DNA of 64,000 bases from Barnesiella sp. WM24 (GTDB lineage: Bacteria > Bacteroidota > Bacteroidia > Bacteroidales > Muribaculaceae): positions 62,001 to 126,000 of the forward strand of contig NZ_SPPC01000008.1 of the NCBI RefSeq assembly GCF_004570975.1, read 5' to 3'. The first letter of the stretch is position 1; each line of letters starts with the position of its first letter. This document shows positions 56,057 to 63,651 of the stretch, one piece after another. The position numbers and the translations under genes are program-made. Below the pieces are notes generated by a model, which made no database searches, was not told the origin of the DNA, and saw only the letters and a program-made list of their open reading frames with translations.

Positions 56057-58516
56057 ATGGAAATTTTTAAGAACATGAAAAAACAGTTAATCACGCTATT
56101 TATGTTGGCGTTTGTCTCCTTTGGGGTGTCTGCCGCCGCTTTTGTCAGGACTCCCGGCGGGATAAAGGCTACGATTGACTCTATTGACGTCGAGGTTGAG
56201 TATTACACGCCTTCGGCAGTGAGGATCCTGAAGCATGACCGCAATTCCCGTCAGGATGACGGAAGCTATTCTGTAATAGCGAAGCCTGCCGCGGTTGAAT
56301 TCACGGTGAAGGAGAGCGGAAAGATTGTGAGATTGCAGTCGTCGCGCCTGCGGGTGGATGTCAATACATCTACCGGCGACGTGGCTTTTTATGCTCCCGG
56401 TTCGGGATGTCTTCTGAAAGAGGCGGGGATGGCTGTTTCCGGCATAGATGATTGTGGCGATAAGGCTTATAAGGTCAGGCAGTCATTCATGCTTGAAAAA
56501 GATGAGCCGGTCTACGGTCTTGGAAATCTTGAGAATGGCAAACTTTCACAGAGAGGAGTCAACAGAAAGCTGATGCCGGGCAACGTGGAGGATGGAGTGC
56601 CGGTGTTTGTGTCGGTCAAAGGCTATGGTGTGATATGGGACAATTATTCGCCTGTCGACTTTATTGACCGCGACGGAGTGACTGCATTTGAGTCGGAGGT
56701 GGCGCAGGCAATAGACTATTATTTTATATATGGTGGCGACATGGATGGCGTGATTGCCGGAATAAGGAATCTTACCGGCGATGTCCCCATGTTTCCTCTG
56801 TGGACTTATGGATTCTGGCAGAGCAGGGAACGATATAAGTCGCAGGATGAGATTGCCGGTGTCGTGAAGAAATATCGAGAAATAGGCGTCCCGCTCGATG
56901 GTATAATTCAGGACTGGCAATACTGGGGCAACAATTACCTTTGGAACGCGATGGAGTTCATGAGTCCGGATTTTGCCAACCCGCAGAAGATGGTTGATGA
57001 CATACACGGGATGAACGCCCGGATGATTATATCCATATGGTCATCTTTCGGACCGCAGACAAAACCTTACCGCGAGCTTGCGGAAAAGGGGCTGCTGTTT
57101 AATATCGAGACGTGGCCTCAGTCGGGCATATCCCACATATGGCCTCCGCGCATGGATTATCCGTCGGGTGTGAGGGTGTATGATGCCTATAGCCCGGAGG
57201 CTCGTGACATTTATTGGAAAAATCTGAGCCGCCTGCATGATTTCGGAATCGACGGCTGGTGGATGGACTCTACCGAACCTGACCATTTTAATCCCACGAA
57301 GGAAGACTTTGACACACCCACATATCTCGGGTCGTTCAGAAAAGTAAGGAACGCTTATCCGCTTATGACGGTCGGCGGGGTGTATGACCATCAGCGCGCG
57401 GTTGACTCGACCAAGAGAGTGTTTATCCTGACGCGTTCGGGCTATACGGGTCAGCAGCGCTACGGATGTAATGTGTGGACGGGTGACGTCACTTCAAGCT
57501 GGCAGAACCTGCGCAATCAGATTCCCGCCATGCTTAATTTCTCGTTGACAGGTAACCCGAATGTCAACAGTGACCTCGGCGGCTTCTTCTGCAGCGCCTA
57601 TAACAACGCCGGTCCCGAGTCGGCTGTAAAAAATCCGCTTTTTCGTGAATTGTTTGTAAGATGGATGCAGATGGGTGTGTTCACGCCCATGATGAGAAGC
57701 CACGGTGCCGACATAAAGCGTGAGATATATTATTTCGGCGAGAAAGGCGACCCGGTGTTTGATGCGGTTGCCGATGCCATACGTCTGCGCTACTCGCTGT
57801 TGCCTTACATATACTCGACTTCTTGGAATGTCACGGCTCATGGCGGTTCGATGATGAAGGCTCTGCCGATGGACTTCCCGGGAGATAAGAAAGTGTGGAA
57901 TATGGCTGACGAGTATATGTTTGGCGACAATCTGCTTATCGCTCCTATTGTCAAGGCTTGCTACACTCCTGAACTGATTACGACTACCGATGAGAATACG
58001 GGCTGGGACCGGAAGGAGCACTTTGATACAAATGCGGCTGATGTCGATGTGGATTTCATGAAGCCTGTGACGGTTCAGGTGTATCTGCCTGCAGGGACTG
58101 CCTGGTGGGATTTTGCCACCGGTGAAAGGCATCGCGGAGGAAAGACTGTTGAAAAGGTTTCTGACATAGGCACAATCCCGGTATATGTGAAGGCGGGGTC
58201 GATTATTCCTGTCGGTCCCGACGTTCAGTATGCTACTGAAAAGCCGTGGGATGATCTTGAGATACATGTATATCCTGGTGCCGATGGCACGTTTACTCTT
58301 TATGAGGATGAATTTGACAATTATAATTACGAGAAAGGCGCCTATAGCGAGATAAAGTTTAAATGGGATGACAAGAGCGGTCAGCTGACCGTAGGCGACC
58401 GCAATGGGTCTTATCCCGGGATGATAGGCGACCGCATATTCCGCGTGAAGATTGCCGGAAGCGATAAGACGGCGACTATACGCTATTCAGGCAAGGAGGT
58501 GACTCAAAAATTCTGA
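56057..58516 (+). CDS. GH31-family alpha-glucosidase or alpha-xylosidase, secreted
   Basis: This is a large secreted retaining hydrolase. A signal peptide covers about residues 1-28; the second ATG (56075, MKKQLITLF) is an equally good start. An N-terminal beta domain leads to the barrel with MFPLWTYGFWQSRERY. The catalytic nucleophile is D404 in GWWMDSTEPDH, a form often seen in alpha-xylosidases and related exo-acting enzymes. The second catalytic aspartate lies in the TGDVTSSW segment. C-terminal beta domains follow. The substrate is not certain. It stands alone, without sus genes, and has its own promoter and a strong terminator. Confidence 0.92.
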   Translation: MEIFKNMKKQLITLFMLAFVSFGVSAAAFVRTPGGIKATIDSIDVEVEYYTPSAVRILKHDRNSRQDDGSYSVIAKPAAVEFTVKESGKIVRLQSSRLRVDVNTSTGDVAFYAPGSGCLLKEAGMAVSGIDDCGDKAYKVRQSFMLEKDEPVYGLGNLENGKLSQRGVNRKLMPGNVEDGVPVFVSVKGYGVIWDNYSPVDFIDRDGVTAFESEVAQAIDYYFIYGGDMDGVIAGIRNLTGDVPMFPLWTYGFWQSRERYKSQDEIAGVVKKYREIGVPLDGIIQDWQYWGNNYLWNAMEFMSPDFANPQKMVDDIHGMNARMIISIWSSFGPQTKPYRELAEKGLLFNIETWPQSGISHIWPPRMDYPSGVRVYDAYSPEARDIYWKNLSRLHDFGIDGWWMDSTEPDHFNPTKEDFDTPTYLGSFRKVRNAYPLMTVGGVYDHQRAVDSTKRVFILTRSGYTGQQRYGCNVWTGDVTSSWQNLRNQIPAMLNFSLTGNPNVNSDLGGFFCSAYNNAGPESAVKNPLFRELFVRWMQMGVFTPMMRSHGADIKREIYYFGEKGDPVFDAVADAIRLRYSLLPYIYSTSWNVTAHGGSMMKALPMDFPGDKKVWNMADEYMFGDNLLIAPIVKACYTPELITTTDENTGWDRKEHFDTNAADVDVDFMKPVTVQVYLPAGTAWWDFATGERHRGGKTVEKVSDIGTIPVYVKAGSIIPVGPDVQYATEKPWDDLEIHVYPGADGTFTLYEDEFDNYNYEKGAYSEIKFKWDDKSGQLTVGDRNGSYPGMIGDRIFRVKIAGSDKTATIRYSGKEVTQKF

Positions 58517-58545
58517 CTATGGAATTAGCCTTATAGATAGTTTTT

Positions 58546-58587
58546 GCGGGAGCGGGTCTTGGGTGACCTGCTCCCGCTTTATTTCTT
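58546..58587 (+). terminator. Strong intrinsic terminator after GH31
   Basis: A 13-bp stem (58546-58558 with 58565-58577, one G-T pair), then TTTATTTCTT. It reaches the convergent fur-type stop codon. Confidence 0.9.
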
Positions 58588-59008
58588 AGGCGTGATTCTT
58601 TGCTGAACATGCCGGGCAGGTGCCTTTGATGATGTATTCGGCATGACGTGCCATGAATCCTTTAGGGGTGCTTACCGGAGGGATGTGGGACCGGTCAAGA
58701 CAGAATGTCTTTTTGCATGTCTCGCAGTAGAAATGGCAGTGCAGCTCTTCCACGCTGCACTCGTGGTCATTGTGACACAGACAATATTTTTTCGAGCCGC
58801 TGCCATCCTCGATTTCATGAAGGAGGTGATGGTCGGCGAAAAGGGTCAGTGTGCGGAATATGGTTGATTTGTCAATGGTGTCAGTGGCAATTTCTACGTC
58901 GTTCATGCTGAAGGTGTCGTGAAATTGCATTAGCGCCTTGTAAATCAGTATTCTTACAGCCGTAGGTCTTACTCCGTGGTGAGTTAGTGTGGCTTCAATC
59001 GTGTCCAT
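58586..59008 (-). CDS. Fur-family metal-responsive repressor
   Basis: This is a Fur/Zur/PerR-type regulator of 140 residues. The winged helix (about 1-80) ends with DKSTIFRTLTLFADHHLL, the recognition helix region. The C-terminal domain carries HCHFYCETCKKTFC and CPAC, two CxxC pairs that hold structural zinc. The metal or peroxide that it senses cannot be read from the sequence. It follows the porin gene by four bases in the same operon, so it probably controls the porin or is controlled with it. Confidence 0.92.
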   Translation of the reverse strand: MDTIEATLTHHGVRPTAVRILIYKALMQFHDTFSMNDVEIATDTIDKSTIFRTLTLFADHHLLHEIEDGSGSKKYCLCHNDHECSVEELHCHFYCETCKKTFCLDRSHIPPVSTPKGFMARHAEYIIKGTCPACSAKNHA

Positions 59009-59012
59009 GCTG

Positions 59013-60032
59013 TCAAAATCTTAACACAAGTTCAATAAGAGCCTTGTCGCCAGAGTCGGGCGTGGTGGCTACGTTGCCGCTATAGAAGTATTTTTCGTAG
59101 TTGGCACGCAGATGCAGGAAAAGGTTCTTGCTTTTTATATAGCTGATAGTGGCTCCTACGGTGACGCGGTTTCGTGACGGGTCGGTTGTCGTAAGATTGC
59201 CGTTTTCATCGCGCAGGGCGTTGCTGTGGTCGGTCATGCCGTCGAAGCGTCCTTGAAACGAAAGCTGGTTGAATACGCCTGCCTTGATTGGCATCCGGTA
59301 GTCGGCAAAGATGTTGTAGGCGTGGCAGGGCTTGTGGCTGTCGGAGGTGTAGTGTTTGTACATATATTCTCCTTCCACAGTCCATCGTCCGGCGCTCCAG
59401 GTGACAGCCGCGTCTATAAGGTTGGTGCGTATTGAGTCAGGGATTATTGATTGGAATCCGGTGGCGAGTTTTACGTTGTCAATGGAGTAGGTGAGCTTTG
59501 CAGCAAATGCGAGACTTGAATTCCATCCCGCATGGTTGCCTATGGTTGTGGGGCTGAACACTCCTGCCTCTGCTGACAGGGGAATGCCTGGCAACGTGTA
59601 CATCGCTTTCGCTCCGACTGCCCTTACATTGCACACCTGCTTGCCGATGAAGGAACGGTTGGCGAAAAAGTATGTGTTTGGTCCGCGAAACGGGTCAACT
59701 CCAAAGGGCATCCTGAATTGTCCTGCCTGAAACCCTAACTCTTTGGTGGCATATATGCGTGCCCATACATCAAGTATCTTCATCGAGCCCCGGTCGCAGA
59801 GGTCGGTGTTTATATAATAATCGATAGAGGGAGCTATCTTTCCGTCAAGGCTTACACGGGCGTTACGCACTTGAAAGCGGTATTTGCCTGACTCTGTGGC
59901 GACCTCAAATCGGGTTCTGACTGTTCCATGAATGTGGGGAGTGTAATCGGTCTTCTCTTCTGCATTTGATCTTATAGCCGGCAGCACTGCGAGGAGCAAC
60001 ACGATAAAAACTCGAATTTCAGTAAATCTCAT
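59013..60032 (-). CDS. Outer-membrane porin, phosphate-selective porin O/P-like
   Basis: This is a 16- to 18-stranded porin-type barrel of 339 residues with a signal peptide (1-24). The sequence shows the O/P family pattern: FQVRNARVSLDGKIAPSIDYYINTD and WARIYATKELGFQAGQFRMPFG near the N-terminus, and a C-terminal phenylalanine (ELVLRF). It precedes a Fur-family gene by four bases, which suggests a metal- or stress-regulated uptake role. A -7 box TATTTTTG (60089-60082, minus strand) lies 50 bases upstream. Phosphate as substrate is only a family label. Confidence 0.85.
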   Translation of the reverse strand: MRFTEIRVFIVLLLAVLPAIRSNAEEKTDYTPHIHGTVRTRFEVATESGKYRFQVRNARVSLDGKIAPSIDYYINTDLCDRGSMKILDVWARIYATKELGFQAGQFRMPFGVDPFRGPNTYFFANRSFIGKQVCNVRAVGAKAMYTLPGIPLSAEAGVFSPTTIGNHAGWNSSLAFAAKLTYSIDNVKLATGFQSIIPDSIRTNLIDAAVTWSAGRWTVEGEYMYKHYTSDSHKPCHAYNIFADYRMPIKAGVFNQLSFQGRFDGMTDHSNALRDENGNLTTTDPSRNRVTVGATISYIKSKNLFLHLRANYEKYFYSGNVATTPDSGDKALIELVLRF

Positions 60033-60164
60033 AATACGATATAAATGTGTGGATAATCGGTTGTAATGATATTTTGCGGCACAAAAATAGCAACAAATAT
60101 CAAATGCGTTAATCTATCCGATGTTAAATTTTTGATAAATTTTTTGCTAACAATGGCAGAGTTA

Positions 60165-60196
60165 TTTGTTAAAGTCAATAAAAACTCGTAACTTTG
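60165..60196 (+). promoter_or_regulatory. Promoter of tRNA-Arg
   Basis: TTTG (60165-60168), 20 bases, then TAACTTTG (60189-60196), 16 bases before the tRNA. Confidence 0.8.
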
Positions 60197-60212
60197 CGCT
60201 CTCATTAAGGTC

Positions 60213-60286
60213 GGTCCGGTAGCTCAGCTGGATAGAGCATCTGCCTTCTAAGCAGACGGTCATGCGTTCGAGTCGCATCCGGATCA
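60213..60286 (+). tRNA. tRNA-Arg (anticodon UCU)
   Basis: The full cloverleaf forms: acceptor GGTCCGG/CCGGATC with one G-T pair, anticodon loop CTTCTAA (anticodon TCT) on stem CTGC/GCAG, and T loop TTCGAGT. CCA is not encoded. Confidence 0.95.
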
Positions 60287-60289
60287 CAT

Positions 60290-60330
60290 AAAGGGACACA
60301 GAACATTCTTGTTTCAGTGTCCCTTTTTGT
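60290..60330 (+). terminator. Intrinsic terminator after tRNA-Arg
   Basis: AAAGGGACAC (60290-60299) pairs perfectly with GTGTCCCTTT (60318-60327), and the right arm runs into TTTTTGTG. Confidence 0.85.
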
Positions 60331-60493
60331 GTCCGCAAGCGACTGTAAAAGTCGGCTCCTAAACGAGTCTAAAGATGATAAAAAAATCAGAATGTTTAAA
60401 TACAGAAACGGCAAGCAATCCGCGATGATATGCTGTGTCTTTACGCATAAACCGACTTCAGTTAACGTTACTTACTGTTTTTTGTGATACCTA
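60331..60493. other. Intergenic region after the tRNA-Arg terminator
   Basis: I see no gene, repeat or attachment-site copy of the tRNA 3' end here, only A+T-rich sequence ahead of the next promoter. Confidence 0.4.
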
Positions 60494-60524
60494 TTGTTAA
60501 TTAGCAATATATTTTTTAATTTTG
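60494..60524 (+). promoter_or_regulatory. Promoter of the structured leader RNA
   Basis: TTG (60494-60496), 20 bases, then TAATTTTG (60517-60524). Transcription would begin near 60531, about 250 bases ahead of the next start codon. Confidence 0.75.
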
Positions 60525-60585
60525 CATTTGACAGGGGAAGCCTTGTCGTGACATTAGTAAAAAAAGAAGCGTTATGTCTTCATCT

Positions 60586-60762
60586 TGTAAGTGAAAAGCC
60601 TAGGAAACTTTGACCACGAGAACAAGAGTTGGCAGACGGTTCCCGCGCATAGCGTGGGGCTGTTATCCCATATCTGTTCTCAAAGGTTTTCCTAGCACCT
60701 TCACTTTAGGATGTGGCATACAGTTCCACGCTTCTGCATCTAAAAAAGGTTTTTAGGAACTG
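60586..60762 (+). ncRNA. Structured RNA, long leader of a beta-barrel gene or independent small RNA
   Basis: The sequence folds into a long irregular rod. AAGTGAA (60589-60595) pairs with TTCACTT (60700-60706). CTAGGAAA (60600-60607) pairs with TTTCCTAG (60688-60695). CTTT (60608-60611) pairs with AAAG (60682-60685). GAGAACA (60618-60624) pairs with TGTTCTC (60675-60681). An inner hairpin CCCGCGC/GCGTGGG (60642-60648 with 60652-60658) caps it. A second hairpin has CAGTTC/GAACTG (60721-60726, 60757-60762) closing CTAAAAA/TTTTTAG. A promoter stands upstream and no other promoter precedes the gene. I do not recognise a known riboswitch, tmRNA, SRP or RNase P. A 6S-like RNA or a novel leader is possible. 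Confidence 0.6.
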
Positions 60763-60781
60763 GAGACCGTGCAAACCAATT

Positions 60782-61603
60782 ATGAAGAAAATTTTATTTT
60801 TTCTGTCGCTTCTCTTGTCAGTAACGACAATGTATGGAAAAGGATTTGGGAAAACTCTTGAACTACCCAACTTCAATTCGGGAAAAGCAGTATGGATTCT
60901 ACGAGCCGGCATCGGATTTAACGGTGTGGTTGGTAATGCAAAAGGGACACAGGAGGCAATATGGGATGATGGTGATTGGAGCGGGAGTTTCAAAAATACT
61001 TCAGGCTATGTTGTTTCTTTTGGCTTTAACAAGTCTTTTGGTTCTCATCCTCTTTATTGGGGCATGAGTCTTGACTTAGGGAAGAGAGGTTACCAGACAA
61101 ATGCTGAATGGGTGCGTTCTGGTAAGAGTCAGGTTTCCGGAGGCTCTGACTATCATAAGAAAACTGCACAAGGGACGCTTTCATGCTACAATGTACAACT
61201 TTCGCCTATCACTATAGGGTATAAGTACACATTCCTCCAACGCATGGCTTTAGATGTCCATCTCGGAGCTTATGCAAGTTACGATTTTTCAGGAAATTAT
61301 AAAACGTATACGTCTGATCATATCGTGTCTACTTCTAAATATGGCAATCGCAATGACTTCAAAGAAAATGAAGCCGAGGTCAAAATCGGAGATATTGACA
61401 ACATGCGCAAATATGATGTCGGAATAAATGTTGGTGCCGGATATTGGTTTGGTCATTTCAATATTGATTTCACATGGCAACGTGGTTTCATCCCTATTTT
61501 TGAAGGAGGGGACAAGAAAGTTTCAATTGGTAAGGGTGATAAACGAGAGCAAGGAAACTTTTTTTCAAATAATTTCCAACTACGTTTAGGCTACGCTTTC
61601 TAA
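60782..61603 (+). CDS. Outer-membrane beta-barrel (porin-family) protein
   Basis: A protein of unknown function. From the ATG at 60782 (MKKILFFLSLLL) it has a signal peptide of about 20 residues and 250 residues of alternating strands. It ends in NNFQLRLGYAF, a classical barrel C-terminus with a final Phe. The barrel is probably eight to ten strands, similar to the OmpA-/PorT-like families common in Bacteroidetes. An upstream in-frame ATG (60713) lies within the structured RNA and is rejected. The gene is reached only through the long leader, so its expression may depend on that RNA. A terminator follows at 61.66 kb. Confidence 0.7.
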   Translation: MKKILFFLSLLLSVTTMYGKGFGKTLELPNFNSGKAVWILRAGIGFNGVVGNAKGTQEAIWDDGDWSGSFKNTSGYVVSFGFNKSFGSHPLYWGMSLDLGKRGYQTNAEWVRSGKSQVSGGSDYHKKTAQGTLSCYNVQLSPITIGYKYTFLQRMALDVHLGAYASYDFSGNYKTYTSDHIVSTSKYGNRNDFKENEAEVKIGDIDNMRKYDVGINVGAGYWFGHFNIDFTWQRGFIPIFEGGDKKVSIGKGDKREQGNFFSNNFQLRLGYAF

Positions 61604-61661
61604 GGATTTGGAAAATAGCCAAATGAGCCTAATATATTGGGGCTCTGTGCTACTGATATTA

Positions 61662-61699
61662 TACTCCCGGTAAAGTGGTTTGCCATTGTGCCGGGAGTA
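61662..61699 (+). terminator. Hairpin between the barrel gene and the acidic-protein gene
   Basis: TACTCCCGG pairs with CCGGGAGTA (61662-61670 and 61691-61699) around an inner weaker stem. It is followed by GTATTG, and a T-run is missing on both sides. Confidence 0.5.
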
Positions 61700-61755
61700 G
61701 TATTGTCGGATGGTAAGATTTGCGATTCTTGTGGGCGGCAGGGGTGGGGCGATGT

Positions 61756-62274
61756 TTACCAGTCTTCTTCGTCGCGGTATGTGTCGTCATATAGTCCGAG
61801 ATCCTGATAGTCGAAATCGTCTATTTCGTCATCCTGCAAGTCATCCCATTCGTCCAACTCGTCGTCAAGTTCATCGTCATAAATATTCCGGAGATCTTCG
61901 ATTTCATCGAGTTGGTCCTGAAGCATGTCAATCTCGTCCTGAATGTGGTCGTAGTATTCCGACTCGTAGTCGCAGTCATCGAGTTGACTTTCAAGGTCGT
62001 TTATGCGGTCTTGCAAGTCGCAGGCGTCGTAATCCTGTAAATCATCAGTATCATTTAGAGGTATATATTCAGTTGTCTCGTAACGCCCGGCAGCGGGTTT
62101 TGAGGCGATGACGTATTCATTGTCCAATTGTTCCATGCGGGCTTCACGCATCGGGTCATGGTCGGGGACTTTGCTGTGAGGGTAGGGTAGTGACTGCTGT
62201 TTCTTCTTTTGGGAGAGCAGGTTGCGGATCATGTTAAAGATGGCAAGTTCGCCCAGGATATTCCAGAATGACAT
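61756..62274 (-). CDS. Very acidic coiled-coil-like protein of unknown function
   Basis: I do not recognise the family. The 172 residues fall into three parts. The N-terminus (MSFWNILGELAIFNMIRNLL, 1-20) is hydrophobic and amphipathic and could be a membrane helix. A short basic and Pro-rich link follows (22-45). The C-terminal two thirds is extremely acidic, with Leu at regular steps (DLQDRINDLESQLDDCDYES and similar), consistent with a helical or coiled-coil stretch; few basic residues remain after 85. A cytoplasmic membrane-bound acidic scaffold is one reading. It is the last gene of a small minus-strand operon with two micro-proteins upstream (15 bases to the first). Confidence 0.7.
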   Translation of the reverse strand: MSFWNILGELAIFNMIRNLLSQKKKQQSLPYPHSKVPDHDPMREARMEQLDNEYVIASKPAAGRYETTEYIPLNDTDDLQDYDACDLQDRINDLESQLDDCDYESEYYDHIQDEIDMLQDQLDEIEDLRNIYDDELDDELDEWDDLQDDEIDDFDYQDLGLYDDTYRDEEDW

Positions 62275-62288
62275 GGCGGAATGTTTTT

Positions 62289-62441
62289 TTATCGGTTAAA
62301 CTTTTCGAGGATTTTGGCGGAGATGTAATATACAAGGATTCCTACGGGCAATGCTACACAGAAAAAGAATGTGAGAAAGCCCGGACACGAGCATATGACT
62401 ATAAACAATATTATAATCACCCATAAAACTATACCAAACAT
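62289..62441 (-). CDS. Small membrane protein, 50 residues
   Basis: The reading frame on the minus strand gives MFGIVLWVIIILFIVICSCP, then a second hydrophobic run (GFLTFFFCVALPVGILVYYI) and a polar tail ending FNR. It fits a two-helix hairpin membrane protein. The ATG is the first available. It lies between the 25-residue frame and the acidic protein gene, 14 bases upstream of the latter, and has no matching antisense gene, so it is likely real. Confidence 0.6.
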   Translation of the reverse strand: MFGIVLWVIIILFIVICSCPGFLTFFFCVALPVGILVYYISAKILEKFNR

Positions 62442-62459
62442 AATCAGGTCAATTTAAGG

Positions 62460-62537
62460 TTAACTGATGTCGGCACCATCGTAGAGAGCCTGCCCAAGCC
62501 AGGCGATAGCACAAAAAATAACAAAAATAAATCCCAT
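62460..62537 (-). CDS. Micro-protein, 25 residues, single membrane helix
   Basis: This frame encodes MGFIFVIFCAIAWLGQALYD followed by GADIS and a stop. One hydrophobic helix and a short polar end are seen. It is preceded by a possible -7 box. At this length chance is a concern; the ordered spacing to the 50-residue frame (18 bases) and the hydrophobic composition are the only support. Confidence 0.4.
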   Translation of the reverse strand: MGFIFVIFCAIAWLGQALYDGADIS

Positions 62538-62587
62538 AAGCGACTGTATTAAAATGTTGCAAGGAAAGCCATTACGACCTTCATCGG

Positions 62588-62595
62588 CAAATTTA
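62588..62595 (-). promoter_or_regulatory. -7 box of the micro-protein operon
   Basis: On the minus strand TAAATTTG (62595-62588), 50 bases ahead of the 25-residue frame. No -33 box was seen at the usual distance. Confidence 0.4.
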
Positions 62596-62640
62596 TGTCT
62601 TTAGTGGGCGGGATTTAAGCACACTAATGTTAAATAATGC

Positions 62641-63537
62641 TTATGCCGTTCTTTTTTTGCGCAGTGAATGTTTCAGCTTGTCAACGAGATTGCGAGGTAT
62701 GCGCCTCATGACCGGATGAGCTATAGAGGCAACAATCATCGCAGCTTTATATTTCAGGGCAAAAGAGAAGGAGTTGATTGTATCCAAGGTCATGACAAGC
62801 ATTTCCGACATGCGCGCCTCTGTGTCGGGAGTGCTGTCGCTGTCAAGGTCGGCATTCTTGGTTATTATGCCGACGATGTGACCGTTGGCGGCTACACTGC
62901 ACCTGACTGTGGCTATCCCCGACAGCATTTCGTTGATGTCATAGCGGTTGTCGTTGTTCCATATCACAAGCTTGTCGCCGTCGATGTCGACATTGTATTG
63001 GTGGAAGCCGCGATAGTTTTCGCGCAGGGCTTCATTGTGATGGTGGTTGAGATACAGTATGCCGCCGACGCGAAGACATTTCAAACATTCCATGATGCCA
63101 AGTGTCGGGTTGGCGCTGTGATCCAATGCGTTGCGCACATGAATCAGATCCACGCTTCCTTCCTTATAGGCAACCGAGACGCTTTCAAGCATTCCGAACC
63201 GTATACGTGGTTTTTCAGGGGCGTGACGCTCAAGGATGCGATTGTAAAAAGAAGCGAGAGGGTCGACCCGGTCTACGCGCACCGGGATGCCGCGAAATTC
63301 TGTCCCGAAAGTGTAGCTGAGCGCACATCCGAGGTCAATGAAGAGCGGGGTGGAGGAGCATGACGCGGCAAACTCGATAATATCAAAGTCGTCAAGCCTA
63401 CATTCCTTTCCGTAATCGCTCCATGAGTCGAGGGCTTTAAGGCTGCGACGGTGACTATAGTAGCTTTTCCAGAATGAGATTTCGTAGGGTATTCCTTTTA
63501 GCCATTTCTTAAAAGAATTGCGTTCGTCGGGTGTCAT
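62641..63537 (-). CDS. Class I SAM-dependent methyltransferase
   Basis: This 298-residue enzyme has a Rossmann-type methyltransferase core: motif I is FIDLGCALSYTFG near 67, motif II is RVDPLASFY and motif IV is VDLIHVRNALDHSANP. The substrate is unknown. The conserved LDHSANP and LYLNHHHNE resemble methyltransferases found in surface-polysaccharide and sugar-modification clusters, but no such genes are near. A basic C-terminus (KLKHSLRKKR) may bind membrane or RNA. Its promoter lies between two inverted repeats. Confidence 0.82.
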   Translation of the reverse strand: MTPDERNSFKKWLKGIPYEISFWKSYYSHRRSLKALDSWSDYGKECRLDDFDIIEFAASCSSTPLFIDLGCALSYTFGTEFRGIPVRVDRVDPLASFYNRILERHAPEKPRIRFGMLESVSVAYKEGSVDLIHVRNALDHSANPTLGIMECLKCLRVGGILYLNHHHNEALRENYRGFHQYNVDIDGDKLVIWNNDNRYDINEMLSGIATVRCSVAANGHIVGIITKNADLDSDSTPDTEARMSEMLVMTLDTINSFSFALKYKAAMIVASIAHPVMRRIPRNLVDKLKHSLRKKRTA

Positions 63538-63577
63538 TGGGAATTGAGTGTTTGGTGCCTCGCATGAGAGGGAGGCA

Positions 63578-63645
63578 GTGCGGTTATAATGAGTTTGTTT
63601 TACAAATTTAAGGAAAATAGTGTGACCGTCAAACTATAACCGCAC
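63578..63645. repeat. Inverted repeats flanking the methyltransferase promoter
   Basis: GTGCGGTTATA (63578-63588) and its exact complement TATAACCGCAC (63635-63645) enclose 46 bases. The enclosed segment carries both promoter boxes. The arms also share GTTTG after a four-base difference. The loop is too large for a normal terminator. Confidence 0.7.
63603..63633 (-). promoter_or_regulatory. Promoter of the methyltransferase gene, between inverted repeats
   Basis: On the minus strand TTTG (63633-63630), 19 bases, then TAAATTTG (63610-63603), 65 bases ahead of the ATG at 63537. Confidence 0.75.
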
Positions 63646-63651
63646 ATATCG

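Noticed and set aside
57494-58267. A 257-codon antisense frame under the GH31 gene
   Set aside because: No start context and no domain; the GH31 gene is well supported.
60331-60493. An attachment site for an island downstream of tRNA-Arg
   Set aside because: No second copy of the tRNA 3' segment was seen in the window and no integrase follows.
61710-62111. A 133-codon plus-strand frame opposite the acidic protein
   Set aside because: Composition is Arg/His/Ser-rich, the complement of Asp/Glu-rich codons; the minus-strand frame has better context and a coherent layout.
62668-63363. A 231-codon plus-strand frame opposite the methyltransferase
   Set aside because: The minus strand carries the methyltransferase motifs; no domain in the antisense frame.
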